A stretch of 64,000 bases of DNA from Lathyrus oleraceus (Eukaryota; Streptophyta; Magnoliopsida; Fabales; Fabaceae): contig NC_066583.1 of assembly GCF_024323335.1 (NCBI RefSeq), forward strand, positions 362,453,877-362,517,876, read 5' to 3'. Below are positions 1 through 10,344 of the stretch, piece after piece. A model generated the notes under the pieces. The model saw only the letters and a list, made by a program, of their open reading frames with translations, was not told the DNA's origin and made no database searches. Numbering within the stretch: position 1 is the first letter of the stretch; each line of letters opens with the position of its first letter. The translations under genes and the position numbers were made by a program.

Positions 1-156
1 AAATACTCTTGTAATATTCCCAATTCCAATTAATGCCAAATTTACTATTCATCCAATATCATTCTGTTCTCTCTAATTCCCTCTCAACTTCATCTTCCCC
101 AATTTCTTATCTTCCACCATTGTCAAACCTTCAATTTGAGTCTTTATGCTCTAACA
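1..156 (+). repeat. 5' LTR of copia-1, 3' portion only
   Basis: Ends CTCTAACA at 156, exactly as the 3' LTR does at 4691. Position 1 aligns with 4536, just after the TATA box, so the promoter half of this LTR is outside the window. Three substitutions separate the two copies. Confidence 0.95.
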
Positions 157-158
157 TT

Positions 159-171
159 TGACATCAAGAGC
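159..171 (+). other. Degenerate primer binding site of copia-1
   Basis: TGACATCAAGAGC starts three bases after the 5' LTR. It resembles the plant copia PBS TGGTATCAGAGC, complementary to the 3' end of initiator-Met tRNA, with one extra base and mismatches. Position and similarity support the call; priming ability is not certain. Confidence 0.6.
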
Positions 172-201
172 TTTGGTTGTTGATCCTAATCCGTTGCAAC
201 A

Positions 202-1724
202 ATGGCAACCGTTTCCAATGATCGAATTCCCACCAATCTCCCGATTCTTGATTCGAAGAACTATGATAAATGGGCGAACAAATGAAGGTATTGTTTGGTT
301 ATCAAGAGGTGCTTGAGATCGTCGTCAATGGAGTTACACAATTAGGGGCAGAGACTACCGACATTCAAAGAGCTACACACAAAGAAGAGAAGAAGAAGGA
401 TTACAAAGCCCTATTCTTGATTCATTCGTGTGTTCATAACGACAATTTCGAGAAGGTCGGCGATTGTGAATCGGCTAAGCAAGCATGGGAAATCTTGGAG
501 AAAGCATATGCCGATGCCGTCAAAGCGAAGGTTGTAAGGTTACAAAGTTACAAACGACAGTTCGAGTTAACACAATTGGAAGACAAAGAAACGATCAACG
601 AATACATTACGCGCATTACCCGGTTAGTTAATCAAATCAAATCATGTGGGGAAACGACTCTTGAGCAGAATGTTGTATCGAAAGTATTGCGTTCGTTAAC
701 GTCGCGTTTCGACAACATAGTTGTGGCTATTGAAGAATCAAAGGATCTAACAAATTTGAGCAAGGATGAATTGCAAAGTTAGTTAGAGGCACATGAAAAA
801 AGGATGGATGAGAGAGGCGCCGACAAAGCCAAAGCGGAGATTGCTTTGCAAGCGCATTTAAATGAAAAGAATCAGAGGTCGAAAGGAAAATTTGCGGCGA
901 GAGGTAAATCAAATTTTCAGAATTTTGGTTCAAACGATTCACAAAATTCAAAGCATTTGACGAGTGAAAAGGGTGAAAGTAGCTCCAAGGATAGTGGTCA
1001 TAACAATGGTTTTAAGAAGCGTGATATGAGTAAGGTGCAATGCTACAAGTGTAGAAAGTTTGGACACTTTACAAATTCGTGTCGTGGTAAATCGAATGAG
1101 AATCACAATAATGAAGCCAAGGTTGCTAGGGAAGAGGTAGATGATGATGACACACTTCTAGTAATGATCAAAGAGGAGAGTTATGGTATTACGGATGTTC
1201 TGGGCAGCAGCTACAGTAGTGATAGTTTGCGGGACATCAGCTGTACCGTTCTGAAAAATAGCGAGAAAACGCATTCGGATCGAAGTGCATTGGTTACCGT
1301 TCGTGATGAAGTGCAAGGGAGAGATGAGTGGTACTTGGATTCTGGTTGTTCAACACATATGACGGGTCGAAAAGATTGGTTTGTGCAAATCAATCAAGTG
1401 GCAAAAATTAAAGTCAAATTTGCCGACGACACCACTTTAAGCGCCGAAGGGGTAAGAGATATTTTGATCGGAAAAAGGAATCCTGGACATTCAAGGATCA
1501 AAGATGTCTTGTATATACCGGAAATTAAGTGTAAACTTTTAAGCATTGGCCAATTACTTGAAAGAGGATACAAAATTCGTTTGGAGGACAAGATTTTACG
1601 CGTTTTGGATTTAAATGGTGTGTTGATTCTAAAAGCGCCGATGGCTGCCAATAGAACCTTTAAGGCTGAGTTAAAGGTTATGGAGCATCATTGTCTAGCT
1701 ACCGCGACAAGTAGAGATGAGTGA
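202..1724 (+). pseudogene. gag-pro: copia-1 gag, nucleocapsid and protease, broken
   Basis: The ATG at 202 is in a good plant context (AACAATGGC). The frame from 202 runs into a TGA at about 268, and the gag similarity continues in another frame from 270, so there is a frameshift near 268-272. Gag then runs to an in-frame TAG at 780-782 and continues in the same frame. A complete CX2CX4HX4C zinc knuckle (CYKCRKFGHFTNSC) lies at 1041-1082 in the nucleocapsid part. The aspartic protease site WYLDSGCSTHM follows near 1329-1361, with the DSG triad intact. A TGA at 1722-1724 ends this block; the integrase continues in the same frame. In an intact copy all of this is the first part of one polyprotein. 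Confidence 0.9.
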
Positions 1725-2651
1725 TTATGGTATTACCGTCTTGGTCACCTTAATTTTAGGGATCTAAGAATGTTGCAACAAAGTGAAATGGTAACGGGGC
1801 TGCCACCCATTAGTATTCCAACTGAATTGTGTTAGGAATGTGTGAAGGCTAAACAACACAAGAATGTGTTTAGCAAAGATGCGGGTCGAAGAACCAAAGG
1901 CTTACTTGAGGTGGTATGTTCCGACGTTTGCGGACCAATGCAAGTAGAGACTTATGGTGACAATCGATATTTTGTCACGTTCATTGACGATTTTAGTAGG
2001 AAGCTTTGGACATATCTTATCAATAGAAAAGATGAGGTATTTGGAGTTTTCAAGAATTTCAAATCCATGGTGGAGCGCCAAAGCGGTCGGAAGCTCAAAA
2101 TTCTCAAAACGGATGGTGGAGGTGAGTATACATCTAGTGAGTTTGGGAAGTTTTGTGATCTTGAGAGAATTGTACATGAGGTGGTACCTCCGTATACACC
2201 TCAACAAAACGGGGCTGCCGAGAGGAAAAATCGTACAATAATGAACATGGTGCGTAGTATGCTTTGTGGGAAAAATTTGCCTAAGGAATTGTGGGGTGAG
2301 GCCGTGTCTACAACCACTTACTTGTTGAATAGGTGTCCTACTAAGAAGATGGAGAAATTCACACCGGAAGAGGCTTGGAGTGGCTTCAAACCGAATTTGA
2401 ATCATTTGCGCGTTTTTGGATCGATTGCATATCGTCATGTACCGAACCAACTTTGGAAGAAATTGGATGATAAGGGTGAGAAGATGATATTTGTAGGATA
2501 TCACTCTACTGGAGGGTACAAGTTGTTTGATGGAAAAAATCGGAAGATCGTCATAACCCGGGATATGACTTTTGATGAAGTCAAAAGTGCAGAAAATACA
2601 GCAGTAACCGATTACCCTACTAGCAGTAACCGGTTACTCACAGAAAAATAA
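1725..2651 (+). pseudogene. int: copia-1 integrase, interrupted by stops
   Basis: Integrase inserts the cDNA into host DNA. The pre-integrase HHCC zinc region begins with WYYRLGHLNFRDL at about 1728 and is interrupted by a TAG at 1833-1835, inside the C..C pair. The catalytic core follows from 1842: first Asp in CSDVCGPMQ, second in LKTDGGGEY, and Glu in QQNGAAERKN, giving a readable DDE set. The downstream conserved region includes LRVFGSIAYRHVP and GEKMIFVGYH. The frame stops at TAA 2649-2651, in the variable linker before the reverse transcriptase. The lost Trp before the HHCC region (TGA at 1722) and the two stops are point lesions; I see no frameshift here. Confidence 0.9.
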
Positions 2652-4409
2652 CAGCAACCATTTTTTGAAATCGCTGATCCGGAGGCTTCCGACACCGTTG
2701 TACCAACACCCACAATAACGCAAAATGATGCTGTTAATAATGGTAGACCAGTGAGGCAAAGAGCCTTGCCTCACAGACTCCGAGATTATGAAAGATTCCA
2801 AGATAACGAAGTGAATAACGATGGTGATTTTGTTCATTTCGCGCTTATGGCCGAATCCGAACCGGTAAATGAGGAAGAAGCCTTAAGTGATCCTAAGTGG
2901 ATATGTGCAATGAAAGAGGAGTTGGAATCTATTGAGAAAAACGATACTTGGGAGTTGGTCGATTTACCACTTGGAAAGAAACCGATAGGTGTGCGATGGG
3001 TCTATAAGGTTAAAGCAAATCCCAAAGGTGAAGTAATCAAGCACAAAGCTCGATTAGTGGCGAAGGTGATCTTGCAACGAGAAGGTATAGACTATGAGGA
3101 GGTATTCGCACCGGTGGCTAGATTAGAGACTATTCGTTTGGTTGTTGGTATTGCGCATAGCAACAATTGGATGGTTTACCAAATGGATGTCAAATCTGTG
3201 TTTTTGAATGGTCCTCTTTTTGAGGAAGTCTATGTGGGGCAGCCACCCGGTTTCGTGATAAAAAATCAAGATATGAAGTATTACAAGCTACACAAGGCAT
3301 TGTATGGTTTGAAACAAGCTCCAAGAGCTTGGAACAAACATATTGACGACTTTCTTATTGACATTGGTTTCAAATGATGTGTATCCGAACATGGAGTTTA
3401 TGTGAGATCGGATACAAATGATGGTGTTATTTTACTTTGCGTGTATGTTGATGATCTCTTGATTATGGGAAGCCATGACAAGAGTATTTCAAGGTTCAAA
3501 AGTGAGCTCATGAGAGAGTTTGAGATGACGGACCTTGGTGTCATGAATTACTTCCTTGGCATAGAGTTTCACAAGTCAAAAGTGGGGTTGCTTATGCACC
3601 AAAGGAGGTATGCTCTAGATATTTTGAAAAAGTGTGATATGGAGCATTGTAATGCTTCTATTACACCTTGTGAGGCTAGAGTGCAGCTGTCCAAAAGTGA
3701 TGAGGATGATGATGTCGACCCAACGCTTTACCAGAGCTTGATTGGATCGTTACGATATTTGTACAATACTAGACCGAATTTGGCTTTTAGTGTCGGTATT
3801 GCGAGTAGATTCATGGAGAGACCTAAGGTGTCTCACTTGGCGACGGTCAAGAAGATCCTTAGATATGTGAAAGGTACTCTTGGCTGCGGAATTCTCTTTC
3901 CCGCATCGGACACGGGGCGTAAGTGCAATTTACTTGGCTACACCGATTCTAATTGGTGCGGAGATAAAGATGACCGAAAATCGACGATGGGGTACATCTT
4001 TATGTTTGGTAGTACACCAATCTCTTGGTGTTCTAAAAAGGAACCGATTGTAGCACTCTCTTCTTGTGAGGCCGAGTACATTGCGGCGTCGTTAGGTGCG
4101 TGCCAAGCTATGTGGCTTATGAATCTATTGAAGGAATTGGGATATGGTGATGATGCTGCCACCATACTGCTTGTAGACAACGGTTCCACAATAAATCTTA
4201 CGAAGAATCCGATTGCACACGGAAGGAGCAAGCATATTGAGATGCGGTTTCATTATTTGAGAGAATTGGTCGGTGATGGAAAGCTTAGATTGAGCTATTG
4301 CCGAAGCGAAGACCAAGTCGCGGATTTGTTGACAAAGAGTGTGACAAATGATGTGTTGAAGAGGCTGAAGAAGTGCTTGAGCATGGTGGACTTGGAGCAA
4401 CTAAAGTGA
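2652..4409 (+). pseudogene. rt-rh: copia-1 reverse transcriptase and RNase H, one internal stop
   Basis: Reverse transcriptase copies the element RNA; RNase H removes the template. Visible RT motifs: [36 protein letters not shown], and the catalytic YVDD at 3444-3455 (LLCVYVDDLLIMG). A TGA at 3375-3377 separates fingers/palm from the YVDD part; the frame is the same on both sides. RNase H follows with GYTDSNWCGDKDDRKSTMGY, ALSSCEAEYIAAS, RSKHIEMRFHYLRE and the copia C-terminal signature ADLLTKS. The true polyprotein stop is at 4407-4409, next to the polypurine tract. All catalytic signatures are readable, so only the stop is an obvious lesion here. Confidence 0.92.
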
Positions 4410-4416
4410 GGTGGTG
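4403..4416 (+). other. Polypurine tract of copia-1
   Basis: Purine-rich AAAGTGAGGTGGTG directly abuts the 3' LTR start (TGTTAAATG at 4417). This is where the polypurine tract that primes plus-strand synthesis is expected. It overlaps the last codons of the polyprotein, common in compact copia elements. Confidence 0.7.
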
Positions 4417-4691
4417 TGTTAAATGCAATTAAATTTTTGTTATTACCTGCTAGTTTTTCAAAAATAACAGAATTTAATTGTTGGGTCACTTTAGTTGTAT
4501 TTTGAGTTGTATTTTTTGTTATTCTCTCAATGTATAAATGCTCTTGTAATATTCCCAATTCCAATTAATGCCAAATTTACTATTCATCCAATATCATTCT
4601 GTTTTCTCTAATTCTCTCTCAACTTCATCTTCCCCAATTTCTTATCTTCCACCATTGTCAAACCTTCAATTTGAGTCTTTATGCTCTAACA
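4417..4691 (+). repeat. 3' LTR of copia-1 (275 bp)
   Basis: Complete short LTR with TG...CA ends (TGTTAAATG ... CTCTAACA). A TATA box, TGTATAAATG, lies at 4531-4540, so U3 is about 115 bp and the rest is R-U5. The last 156 bases match the 5' LTR remnant at 1-156. Confidence 0.95.
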
Positions 4692-5317
4692 AAATATTCA
4701 AAATAATATAAAAACACAATTTCCTTTAAAAAAATCATCAGTTATCTTATGTTTAACGATAATATATCACCTAAAATATACACAAAAGTAAACCCATTAA
4801 TTAAAAGAAAATTTAAAAACTTTACACAAAAATATCATTCAATTTTAGCTACATTCAAAAGTACACAAATTTAGTTTACCGATAATATATCACATAAACA
4901 CTTTTCAACATACCGACTTTATTTCACTTAAATTACTTTACAGATAACAACTTTACAACATACAAGACAATGGCTTTTCTTAATACTACACAATGGCTTT
5001 CCAAAATACAAACAAAAAAAATCAAAGTTTTCTAACATATTTTGAAAATTGATAGCACACAAGACATTAATAGAGAATTTTGGAGACCTTGTCACTATTG
5101 ACTTAATGACTGAACAAAAATGATGAACTCGTTAACAAGGGAGCTAATTTGACGGTGGAATGTGAACGGATGAAGATGTTGTGAATTGTGATTATCGAGG
5201 GACGACGATGTAGCCAGAATCAAAGAAGGCAGAGATTTTAAGTGGAATGAGTGAAACTGTGAACAACGTCGTCGCCATTGTTGGGGAGTCCGAAAGAGTC
5301 AGGAATACGAATAAAAC
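4692..5317. other. AT-rich spacer, no recognisable element
   Basis: Very AT-rich up to about 5050. A near-repeat of about 22 bases (GTTTAACGATAATATATCAC at about 4752 and GTTTACCGATAATATATCAC at about 4875) is the only internal structure I see. The part from about 5050 is less AT-rich and holds the micro-ORF described separately. I do not recognise a transposon or gene family. Confidence 0.5.
5192..5278 (-). CDS. Doubtful 28-codon micro-ORF with a strong start context
   Basis: On the minus strand the context AACAATGGCGACGACG is an excellent plant initiation context. It opens a 28-codon frame starting MATTLFTVSLIPLKIS and ending at TAA 5192-5194. The N-terminus looks like the start of a nuclear-encoded protein, perhaps organelle-targeted, but no domain can be recognised in so few residues. 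It could be the 5' remnant of a gene fragment trapped between transposons, or chance. Nothing confirms expression. Confidence 0.15.
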   Translation of the reverse strand: MATTLFTVSLIPLKISAFFDSGYIVVPR

Positions 5318-5781
5318 TGATGCTCCAAGACCACAAGAGAAGGAGACACCACATCTCAACCCAAAATCTTAAGGTTTTTGGATGAATATATAGTATCTCT
5401 CTCATTGTGTGTTACTCTACTAATAAATGTTGATGCTCCTCCTCATGAACTAACCCATCAATGGTATCAAAGTCTGGTTCGAGTAAGCAACCGACTCTTT
5501 GTGTCGAAAGTCTTCATGACATGGTGGTCAGGCGACATGTTCAGTTGAAGTTTCCATGACAAGATAATGGTGTCTCTCAATAATAGTACAAGCATGTGGA
5601 TGAAAGAGCTCTCGCTTGAGGGGGAGCATAGTGGATGAACTCACACTTGAGGGGAAGATTGTTGGGAAACAAATATGAGTTGTGTTGAGAAACAAGTGTG
5701 AATTATAAGTTCCACATTACTTAGAAAAGTGAAGATTGAGCACTTTATAAATAAGATGACCCATACATTTCCGTTAAGTCG
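5318..5781 (+). mobile_element. TRIM-like miniature LTR retrotransposon remnant, truncated at both ends
   Basis: A 5' LTR remnant ends CTAACCCA at 5457. TGGTATCAAAGTC at 5462-5474 is a PBS like the copia initiator-Met type, and a purine tract GAGGGGAAGAT lies at 5649-5659. A 3' LTR start, TGTTGGGAAACAAATATG, is at 5660. The internal region is only about 200 bp with no coding capacity, the architecture of terminal-repeat retrotransposons in miniature. The 5' LTR lacks its beginning and the 3' LTR its end, so the two remnants share no sequence and cannot be compared. The 3' LTR is cut near 5781, where an older copia LTR begins. The left boundary is approximate. Confidence 0.6.
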
Positions 5782-6305
<524 letters not shown>

Positions 6306-7654
6306 TGAAGGAGAATAGCGACCCAAAACGCAGCGGAAATTAAAAAGTTTCTCCTTTAGTGATCCTTACAAATGGGCATGATTAGTGATAAAATCGTTAC
6401 CTCTTGTGGCGATTGAAACCTTTGATGCAGATCTAAGGAGTGATCACGAACGTTGAATGGTGACAACGCCTCTACTCAATCCACACGAACAGATTCCTTC
6501 AATCTTAGTGCTAGCTGCTACGAATGAAGGCTTTGAGTGAGAGAGAGAGAGAGAGAAACGAAATTTCAACTGCACAAATGCTTCTGCACAAGGATTCTAT
6601 TTATAGAACCACTTGTTTGGGCTGCAAGCTAAAAAGCCCACTTAAGTGTATGTGGCCCATATCTTATAACATGCCAAAATCACTTAAGCGCGTGGTACCT
6701 TACCATATTTTGTATTCTACTTAAGTACACAATACCTTACGATATTCTACAATTCACTTAAGTGCACCGTATCTTATGGTGTTCCTTATTTACTCTATCT
6801 CTCATCAATCCGTCCTTTTGTGTGTGACCCTATAGGTTTTCGCGACATTAGCAATTATATTAATTAACGTATTTAACATAATAAACAGTGAGCGATATCT
6901 AGCAACACATCGCTACTGCCCAAGACACGAAAATGTCATGTGATCTGACAAATCCTTTTGAGATAATACTTATGTGTATAATTACCCTTTTGCCCCTATG
7001 TCTATATTGAACACAAGGCATAGATTGTGTCATCCTTTACCAATTCAATATTGGGCCCGTATACATTTATCCTGTTACGAAGGATGGGAAAATTCCATCT
7101 AGGTCACTCATGTCCCTCAACATGCTTCGTGGAGTACCCATAAACTGTCTTTATGGTTATCCAGTTACGGACAATGTTTGATCAACAATAAAGCACTCGA
7201 CTCTACATCTAGGGTCCATAGTGGTTTCAGGCCGAAGGGTGGTATACACCACTATCACGATGAGAATAACTTATGACACTTTGCATACATTTTATATGGT
7301 ATTCTAATAGAGGGTCAATCCAGTATAAATATTACTCATAATATTCATACCTATGTTTATTACTTGATAACTCCTTATCCATGATCCATGAGATATGATC
7401 ATCAGTCTATATACATAACAATCTTAATGCTTTAATGTTATCCCACTTCACAACAAAGCTCGACTGCGGATACTTTAAGAATAATGTCCTTATGTTTAAT
7501 AGGATCTCATGATTAAGTCACACTTGATACATTAAACGGACTATCTATTCTAGGGACTTTATTAAACAAACATAATAAAGAAAAAGGCTTTTATTTTTAA
7601 TAAATAATTCGATATAAGTACCAAAAGTATTGGCCTCTAGGGCTTACACCAACA
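6306..7654 (-). repeat. 3' LTR of copia-A (1,349 bp)
   Basis: In plus-strand reading it starts TGAAGGAGAATAGCG and ends GGCTTACACCAACA. On the element strand a TATA box CTATAAATAG lies at 6598-6607, giving a U3 of about 1.05 kb. The short (GA)n at about 6535-6556 lies just downstream, in the presumed R/5' leader. Almost identical to the copia-B LTR at 15493-16839. Confidence 0.95.
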
Positions 7655-7665
7655 ATCTCCCACTA
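7655..7665 (-). other. Polypurine tract of copia-A
   Basis: On the element strand AGTGGGAGAT directly precedes the 3' LTR start TGTTGGTGTAAGCCC. Position and purine content fit a plus-strand primer. The same tract adjoins the copia-B LTR. Confidence 0.7.
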
Positions 7666-7668
7666 GCA

Positions 7669-8499
7669 CTAGAGCCAATTAGGCATACCCCTAATGCCCA
7701 TAGATCTAGTATGGCCATCATGCTTCATCTGTGCAAGAGGCTTTGTTAGTGGGTCAACAATATTGTCATGTATAGGTACTCTGCATATTTTCACATCTCC
7801 TCTATATATTATCTTTGGAGATAGGTGATAACGCCTAAATATGTGTTTGGATCGTTGGTGAGATCTAGGCTCCTTAGCTTGTGCGATAGCACCATTATTA
7901 TCACAATAGAGATCACTGGGATCCACAATGCTAGGAACTATGCCAAGTTCACTAATGAACTTTTTGATCCAAACAACTTCCTTTGCTGCACTTGAGGCAA
8001 CAATATACCCGACCTCAGTTGTAGAATCAGCAACTGTATCTTTCTTTGAACTTTTCCAGCTCACAGCGCCACCATTTAAACAAAACACATAACTAGATTG
8101 CGATCTAAAGTCATCCTTATCTGTCTGGAAGCTAGCATCGGTGTATCCAATTACAGCAAGCTCTTCCTGACCTCCATATATAAAGAATGAGTCCTTAGCC
8201 CTTCTCAAATACTTAAGGATATTATTGACAGCTACCTAATGAGCACCACTGGGATCAGATTAGTACCTACTCGTTGCACTTAAAGCATGCGAGACATCCG
8301 GTAGAGTACATAACATGGCATACATCATAGATCCTATTGTAGATGCATATGGAATCTTATTCATGCAATCCCTTTCTTCCTTAGTTGAAGGGGATTGTGT
8401 TTTTGATAGACACAAGCCATGTTGCATAGGTATGAATCCTTTTTTGGAATCATGCATATTAAAGCGTCTCAACACTTTGTCTATGTATGTACTCTAACT
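7669..8499 (-). pseudogene. rh: copia-A RNase H and C-terminal RT connection
   Basis: RNase H degrades the RNA strand of the cDNA hybrid. Visible: GYTDASFQTDKDDF, SSYVFCLNGGAVSWKSSKKD, DLYCDNNGAIAQAKEPRSHQ, RSKHIFRRYHLSP and the C-terminal DPLTKPLAQ, all typical of copia. The connection to RT (RRFNMHDSKKGFIPMQHG) lies upstream at 8260-8475. In-frame stops fall at 8494-8496 (TAG), 8260-8262 (TAA) and 8236-8238 (TAG), with no frame change. The TAG at 8494 is absent from copia-B, where the codon is CAG, so it arose after the duplication. The final stop at 7669 abuts the polypurine tract. Confidence 0.9.
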
Positions 8500-9432
8500 T
8501 AGGCCAAGCAGTTTTTGTGATCTATCTCTATAGATCCCGATTCCTAATATATATGCTGCTTCACCTAGGTCCTTCATAGAAAAACATTTCCCCAACCAAG
8601 AATTTACTTGTTGTAGGGTAGGGGCATCATTTCCAATGAGTAATATGTCATCTACATATAATACCAGGAAGACGATCATGCTCCCACTAACCTTCTTGTA
8701 GACACAAGGCTCATCTTCATTCTTGATGAATCCATATTATTTTACTGTTTCATCAAAACAAAGATTCCAACTTCTGGAAGCTTGCTTCAATCCATAAATT
8801 GATCTTTGTAACTTACATATCTTTTGGGCTTCTTCTGGTATGTCAAAAATTTTAGGCTGTGTCATGTACACATCCTCAAGAAGATTCCCATTAAGGAAAG
8901 CAATTTTGACATCCATCTGCCATATTTCATAATCATGATATGCAATGATAGCAAGTAAAATTCGAACAGATTTAAGCATTGCAACTGGTGAAAAGGTTTC
9001 ATCATAGTCAACCCCATGAATTTGTTTATATCCTTTTGCAACCAGTCTTGTGTTATAGGTATGTACCTTACCATCCATGTCAGTCTTCTTTTTGAAGACC
9101 CACTTGCATCCTATAGGGTTAACTTCTACAGGAGGCTCTACCAAGGTCCAAATCTAGTTTGTGTACATGGAATCCATTTCAGATTTCATGACTTCTAACC
9201 ACTTCTCAGACTCGGGACCAGTTATGGCCTCTTGGTAGGTCACAGGCTCATCTTGAGCCATGAGTAATATATCACCTTGATCAGTTATGAGATATCTATA
9301 TCTCTTAGGTAGGTGACATATCCTGCTTGACTTACGCTGGTCTTGTTCTACTTGAGCAGGCCGCTCTTCCACAACTACTTGTGTTTCCTGCTCTAATTCC
9401 TCCATAGGTGTATCAATGCTTTGTGATTCTTA
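8500..9432 (-). pseudogene. rt: copia-A reverse transcriptase
   Basis: Copia-type reverse transcriptase. Motifs in order: CKWVFKKKTDMDGKV, RLVAKGYKQIHGVDYDETFS, IWQMDVKIAFLNGNLLEDVY, YGLKQASRSWN, and the catalytic YVDD at 8647-8658 in FLVLYVDDILLIGND. The N-terminal linker EAITGPESEKWLEVMKSEMD lies at about 9170-9230. In-frame stops occur at 9430-9432 (TAA), 9154-9156 (TAG) and 8737-8739 (TAA); the last is CAA in copia-B. All segments keep one frame. Confidence 0.92.
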
Positions 9433-10344
9433 AATTTCTTCAAGCTCTACTTTCCTCCCACTGATTCTTTTGGAAATAAGATCCTTTTCTAGGAAAACTC
9501 CAGTTCGTGCGACAAACACTTTGCCCTTAGAAGGATTGTAATAGTAATGCCCTCTTGTTTCTTTAGGATATCCCACAAATAAGCATTTAACAGATTTGGG
9601 CTCAAGCTTAGTTGAAATTTGTTGTTTCACATAAACTTCACAACCCCAAATCTTCATGTAATACATATGTGGTTTCTTACTACTCCATATCTCATATGGT
9701 GTCTTCTCAACCTTTTTGGATGGAACATGGTTAAGTGTGTAAGCTGCTGTCAATAGTGCATGTCCCCAAAAGGAGTTTGGAAGATTGGCGTGACTCATCA
9801 TGGATCAGACCATGTCTAACAAGGTTCAATTTCTTCTCTCAGATACACCATTCCATTGGGGTGTTCCAGGAGGAGTAAGTTGGGATAAGATCCCACACTC
9901 TTTCAGATGGTCATCAAACTCTAGGCTTAAATACTCACCACCTCGATCTGATCGAAGAGTTTTAATATTCTTACCTAGTTGGTTTTGTACTTCATTCTTG
10001 AATTACTTGAACTTTTCAAAGGACTCTGATTTGTGTTTCATCAAATACACATAACCATATCTACTGAAATCATCAGTAAATGTGATGAAGTACTGAAAAC
10101 CTCCTTTGGCTGGTATGTTCAGTGGTCAACATACATCAGTATGTATGAGGGCCAAAAGATCATTAGCTCTTTCACCTTTTCCTGTGAATGGAGACTTTGT
10201 CATCTTTCCAATTAAACAAGATCTGCATGTATCATATGATTCATAATCAAAAGAGTCCAAGAGTCCATCTTTAGGGAGTTTGGAAATGCGTTTCTCATTT
10301 ATGTGGCCTAATCGACAATGCCAAAGGTAAGTTGGATTTAACTA
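9433..10344 (-). pseudogene. int: copia-A integrase
   Basis: The pre-integrase HHCC region (WHCRLGHINEKRISKLPKDG then CRSCLIGKMTKSPF) lies at about 10180-10330. The core carries Asp in HTDVC (just before a TGA at 10126-10128), DDFSRYG, Asp in SDRGGEYLSLEF and Glu in NGVSERRN, so the DDE residues are readable. The C-terminal region includes MMSHANLPNSFWGHAL and KIWGCEVYVKQQ. Further stops: 10342-10344 TAG, 10003-10005 TAA (GAA in copia-B), 9826-9828 TGA and 9805-9807 TGA. The last two stand where related elements have Arg, consistent with CGA to TGA changes. No frameshift is seen. Confidence 0.9.

Larger units (their letters stand above)
1..4691 (+). mobile_element. Ty1/copia retrotransposon copia-1 (5' end outside window)
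   Basis: The partial 5' LTR at 1-156 matches the end of the 3' LTR (4536-4691) with 3 substitutions and no indel, about 98% identity. Between them lie a PBS-like site, a gag-protease-integrase-RT-RNase H array in copia order, and a purine-rich tract. The LTR has TG...CA ends. The coding region is damaged by one frameshift and five in-frame stops, so the copy cannot make its own proteins although its LTRs are young. The 5' target duplication lies outside the window; the 3' flank begins AAATA. Confidence 0.95.

Noticed and set aside
1902..2504. 200-codon minus frame opposite the copia-1 integrase
   Set aside because: It is the antisense shadow of the integrase domain, which has full motif support on the plus strand.
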